This document shows, in pieces, positions 60,460 through 64,000 of a DNA stretch of 64,000 nucleotides. The DNA lies in contig NC_030854.1 of the NCBI RefSeq assembly GCF_000208745.1, positions 28,396,433 to 28,460,432 on the forward strand, written 5' to 3'. Within the stretch, counting starts at the first letter, position 1. The number at the start of each line of letters is the position of its first letter. The notes beneath the pieces are model-generated. The model saw only the letters and a program-made list of their open reading frames with translations, was not told where the DNA came from and did no database searches. The DNA comes from Theobroma cacao. Its lineage: Eukaryota > Streptophyta > Magnoliopsida > Malvales > Malvaceae. The translations under genes were made by a program, and so were the position numbers.

Positions 60460-61248
60460 TTCTGAGAGTCGAACCATTAAATAATAATAGGTTATCCAAG
60501 GCTTGAAATAATTCGATGTTTCCTTAGTGTTGATGATTTGTTCTGCATATTTTGTTTAGTGCATTTGTTTATTTCACATTTGTTACTTTATTGCTTTTAA
60601 TAATTGTGGGGACTTAGGATAGAGGGATGTGAGAATGTTATTCTGAACTCGATGTTTTCCTTCACACACACAGCACATTTTGCATTCATGCATAAACCCT
60701 CCACTTGGGTTATGTCCTTTTTAGGAAGGAGTTTAGTAGCTACGCTCTCGTGAGGTGATAACCTCCGCACGGGCTAGTGAAGACTACCACTCGAATCGAA
60801 CCTAGTCCGTTTGAAACTTGTAATGGATGAGGACCGGGGTGCCTTACTAGTTCGCTTGGACGATAGTGAGGAACGATTTAGGAACTTTAGCTCTGTTTAT
60901 AAACCCCACTCAGCATATAGAATACCAAGAGCAGCTTAACCCTAGGTAGGGCCATACCCGTGAGAGTATACCCTATAAATAAGTACACATGAAGGAATTT
61001 CTTCCACTCCCTCTATTTTAAATTTTGCCACGAGATAATAAAGTATCATGGAGTAGACAGTAATACCCATGATATTGCTTATTATTCTCTTATTATTTTT
61101 AACACCCCATTCTTTCTTTTTACCATACTAACTTAAGTTTATTTAACTTGTCATGTGCATGTTACATGTTCATTTGCATGCATCGTAATTGCATATAAGA
61201 GAAATATTGGCTACACAACATCCAACCTAAGAGATCCCGGTTACATCC

Positions 61249-62978
61249 ATGGCATCGTCATCAGTAGGTCCACTCAATATATACAGAAATGACTATGAGA
61301 TAGAGTTACAGATAAGGCAGATTCAACAGGAAAAAGGAGACTGTTTGACCCAAGGACATATCCCAACTTTACCTGAGAGAGTTCACTTAGACCTTCAGCA
61401 AAATGACTTCACAGAGATGATAGGAATTTGGGAACAATGGAGACTTGTTCACCGAGACAATTTTCAAAGCAAGTATGGACACATTGCATGGCTCCTATAT
61501 GTACATGTTGATGACCAGATGCTCCAAGCCATCGTCCAATTTTGGGATCTTTCATACCGTTGCTTTGTCTTTAACAAGGTGGACATGACCCCTACCATAG
61601 AAGAGTACTCTTCTCTACTCCGGATAGATCACATGTAGCCTAACAAGATCTATTGGAGGGCCTAGAAGATAGGACACCGACGAAAGTTGGCTAAGTTGCT
61701 AGGAATGACTACAGTAAAAGTGAATTAGCACCTAAAAAAGAAAAGAGACACAGAATGCCTTAGTGGAGTTTCTTGAACGGATATATTAAAAAACACATGG
61801 AGGATGAACAAGCCCTCTTAGGTTTCGCTATAGCAATCTATGGCTTAGTGGTCTTCCCTAAGGTTCTAGGTCATGTGGAGGTATTAGTCTTAGACTTCTT
61901 TGATCAAGTGACAAGGAGCATCAACCCGGCCCCATCCATCTTAGTTAAAACCTTCAGATCCTTAAATTTTTGTCGGCGTAAAGGCAAGGGACAATTCATC
62001 GGATGTGCCCAACTCTTAACCATATGGGTCAAAAGCCATTTCGAATGCAAAGAGAGCAAATTTTGAAAGCCTTATCTATCTGCAAGTTGCCCTATCCTTG
62101 AGTTTTACGAAAGTGTATAGCCCGACTACAAGAAGAAATAAGAGTAGGTCACGAATCTCCGGAGGTTAATGAGCATTGAAGTGACTTGAAGAGCTCCATG
62201 GATGCCGCGAATGCAAGTGATGTATAAATGCGGGGACAAGCCGTGGGTGCTGCTGATGGGACCATGGGGGCCCATTAGCTATGCATCGATAATGGTACGA
62301 AGACAGTTCGGATCTGAGCAATTCGTGCCCATGACTCACCAGCTCAACTAGTTAGAGTTTACATATGGAGAGCCGAAAATGCTAAAGAAAATCGAGGAAA
62401 TTGCACAAGACTGGAAAAAAACGTGCCGAGTGGATCAAGGGAGGGTTACCGATGAAGTCACCACAGGATATCATACTTGGCACGACCAAAGGGTGAAAGA
62501 TGTCGTATGCCCCTCGAAAAATCCATCAAAACATCCCATAAACCTAGAACCTCAAGATGTCCTGCTAGAGAGCGAGTTAACAAGAAAGAGACTTGAAAAG
62601 AAGATGATGAATATGAAACGGAGACATGAGGATGAGCTAGAATAAGTGAAGAAAGAGACGACAAGAAAGGTACGGATGGCTTTGGAAGAGCGGGATGAAT
62701 GGCGAAACAAGTTTGAGGAAGTGAACGTGGTAAATTTTTCTCTGATAGCCAGGATGCAAGAACTCCAAAATGCTAACAATGCTTTGCAGCACGAGGTACG
62801 AAGACAAGAACAAACTATCCAAGAGTTGAGAAATGACTGCGGCTTGTTGGAAACTACCATTGAAGGCTACAAGGCACAGTATGAAGCAGTAAGGCAAGAG
62901 TATTTCCAAATGAGGGAAAAAATGATTCGTGCACACAAAGCCTTCAAAGGAAAGAAGCTGAAATGCAATGGATACTGA
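61249..62978 (+). pseudogene. Extra ORF of the Tat-type element (plant DUF7745/mobile-domain-like plus coiled coil)
   Basis: Begins MASSSVGPLNIYRNDYEIEL at 61249 and stays open to 61638 (QNDFTEMIGIWEQW, VVHVDDQ-type YVHVDDQMLQAIVQFWD, VDMTPTIEEYSSLL). It then shifts frame and resumes from about 61773 with ALLGFAIAIYGLVVFP, CRRKGKGQFIGCAQLL, and HWNPEY-like divergent sequence. From about 62550 to 62978 it is a strongly predicted coiled coil (RKRLEKKMMNMKRRHEDELE, RMQELQNANNALQHEVRRQE). I recognise this type as the leading ORF in front of gag in Tat-group elements of some dicots, resembling plant mobile domains. One frameshift and a few stops (including one after HEDELE) disable it. Function in the element is unknown. 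Confidence 0.68.
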
Positions 62979-63462
62979 GACAAATGAGAAAAGTGGCATT
63001 TAGAGCGTGAGTAATGGCAGACAAGATCGAAGAACTCAAGCGAGAGATTCTTTCGAGGGATGAATTGAGTGAGCGATTGATCAATCACCTCAAGATGGTT
63101 AGGGACTAATATGACAAAGTTGGTTTTTCCTTTTGGTAGTTATGTAATGGTTTTAGACAATGATGTAATCAGATATTTCAGTTCTATGGATGTGGATTTT
63201 CTTATGGTAAATGATGGATGGCCAATATTTTTCTTATTTTTCTTTTCTTTTCAAACACATTTCACTTGCATCATAGTTACATGATTCATATAAATAATAA
63301 CAAATGATAATGCACTCATTAACATTGTCCATTTGGCCCATAAAAGAACAAAATTCCAAAGAAACGAACCCTACACAGATACAACACAAAAGCTCGCTCT
63401 AAGATCATAGGGGAGAACACTCGGAGAGAATGGACAAGATCGAGAAGAAGAAAAAATAGATT

Positions 63463-64000
63463 ATGGGTCAGTTGTCAAAGATTTTGGAGTTGATGTCGAT
63501 AGATAAAGGGAAGAGAGTGGCGGGGAGTTCTGGTGTGTTAGAAGATGTTCAACAGATAAAAGCCAATACAGATCCCGTATATCCACCAGGATTCACACCA
63601 CCACCACCAGCAAGGAATGTGTCTATCCCCATGCCATTGATAGGACAATATCCGTTCTTTGGGATGCCAGTGCCTATAGAGCCACCACCGACTTATGCCC
63701 AACAGAGGCCAATTGGAGGGGCAAGTCCTTCAGACCCCATCTTTGTACCTGATCTAAACGATCCGAAGGAACAAGAGAAGCTCAAGTGTGGATCCGTTGA
63801 ATCAAAGGATAATCCCAATACCCACCAGAAATTTAACCTTTTTGAGGAAAAACTACGCATGATAGAAAGAATGGGAATGTATTGTTCTATGGATGCAATC
63901 GAACTCTATCTCGTTCCAGATGTGATTATACCCCCAAAATTCAAAGTTTCAGACTTTGAAAAGTATGATGGAACCAAGTGCCCGGTCACACACATCACCA
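63463..64000 (+). CDS. Gag of the Tat-type Ty3/gypsy element, cut by the window edge
   Basis: An uninterrupted frame of 179 codons from ATG 63463 to the edge. The start MGQLSKILELMSIDKGKR is followed by a Pro-rich linker (PPGFTPPPPARN, PIEPPPTYAQQRP) and then the conserved pre-gag segment: FNLFEEKLRMIERMGMY, LVPDVIIPPKFKVSDFEKYD and GTKCPVTHI. In the family this precedes the capsid-like Retrotrans_gag domain. Unlike the upstream ORF it has no stop here, suggesting the element is younger than the other retroelements in the window. Protease, RT and integrase would lie beyond the right edge. Confidence 0.85.
   Translation, partial: MGQLSKILELMSIDKGKRVAGSSGVLEDVQQIKANTDPVYPPGFTPPPPARNVSIPMPLIGQYPFFGMPVPIEPPPTYAQQRPIGGASPSDPIFVPDLNDPKEQEKLKCGSVESKDNPNTHQKFNLFEEKLRMIERMGMYCSMDAIELYLVPDVIIPPKFKVSDFEKYDGTKCPVTHIT

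Larger units (their letters stand above)
60440..64000 (+). mobile_element. Tat-type Ty3/gypsy LTR retrotransposon (internal region, incomplete)
   Basis: Order on the plus strand: LTR end, primer binding site at 60442, a 790-bp non-coding leader, the extra ORF (61249-62978), a short spacer, gag from 63463. This order matches the Tat/Ogre lineage, where an additional ORF precedes gag. The leader between the primer site and 61249 has no gene. Confidence 0.8.

Noticed and set aside
62458..62999. Minus-strand frames of 68-120 codons, Ser/Leu/Phe-rich
   Set aside because: Antisense shadows of the coiled-coil region of the Tat extra ORF.

Overview
This is a stretch of AT-rich nuclear chromosome from a flowering plant, most likely a dicot. 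The evidence is GT-AG introns, plant-specific gene families (MYB-CC, mTERF, UBA2-type RNA-binding protein), and remnants of copia, gypsy, Tat-type, LINE, hAT and SINE elements. Nothing in it is bacterial or viral in layout. I cannot name the species. The AT-rich LTRs and the Tat-type element with an extra leading ORF resemble elements I associate with Malvaceae, but that is a weak impression.

Genes, all on the minus strand, fill the left part and one site in the middle. (1) A small basic AT-hook-like protein (1599-2012). (2) An intronless 584-codon mTERF protein (7196-8950). (3) A six-exon UBA2-like protein with two RRMs (10338-14532, 336 aa). (4) A seven-exon MYB-CC (PHR1-like) transcription factor (15328-18888, 296 aa). 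(5) A decayed second MYB-CC copy without its first exon (24259-26878). (6) A third, intact MYB-CC copy (38861-41624, 423 aa). I built the exon models by hand. For genes 3, 4 and 6 every junction is GT-AG and the summed exon length divides by three.

The three MYB-CC copies form a broken-up tandem array. Exons 3 to 6 have identical lengths (77, 40, 55, 70 nt) in copies 1 and 3. The block upstream of copy 1 (about 20050-21555) is repeated upstream of copy 2 (about 26998-28225). Mobile elements were later inserted between the copies: a shortened copia element (21565 to about 23930), a small terminal-inverted-repeat element (27303-27490), an ORF1-only LINE with a 17-bp target duplication (28243-31092), and a hAT transposon with a perfect 8-bp target duplication (32451-37598).

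From 42 kb rightward I find no ordinary gene. The region holds a 335-bp MITE, a 36-bp minisatellite and a decayed LINE ORF2 (RT, zf-RVT and RNase H). It also holds a minus-strand Ty3/gypsy gag split by a 2.93-kb solo LTR, whose ends are confirmed by the broken reading frame. A plus-strand Tat-type Ty3/gypsy element has a tRNA-type primer binding site at 60442 and runs off the right edge.

I did not find a convincing new biological system. The most informative items are the decay history of the MYB-CC array, the ORF1-only LINE, the solo LTR cutting gag, and the Tat element with an extra plant-type ORF in front of gag.
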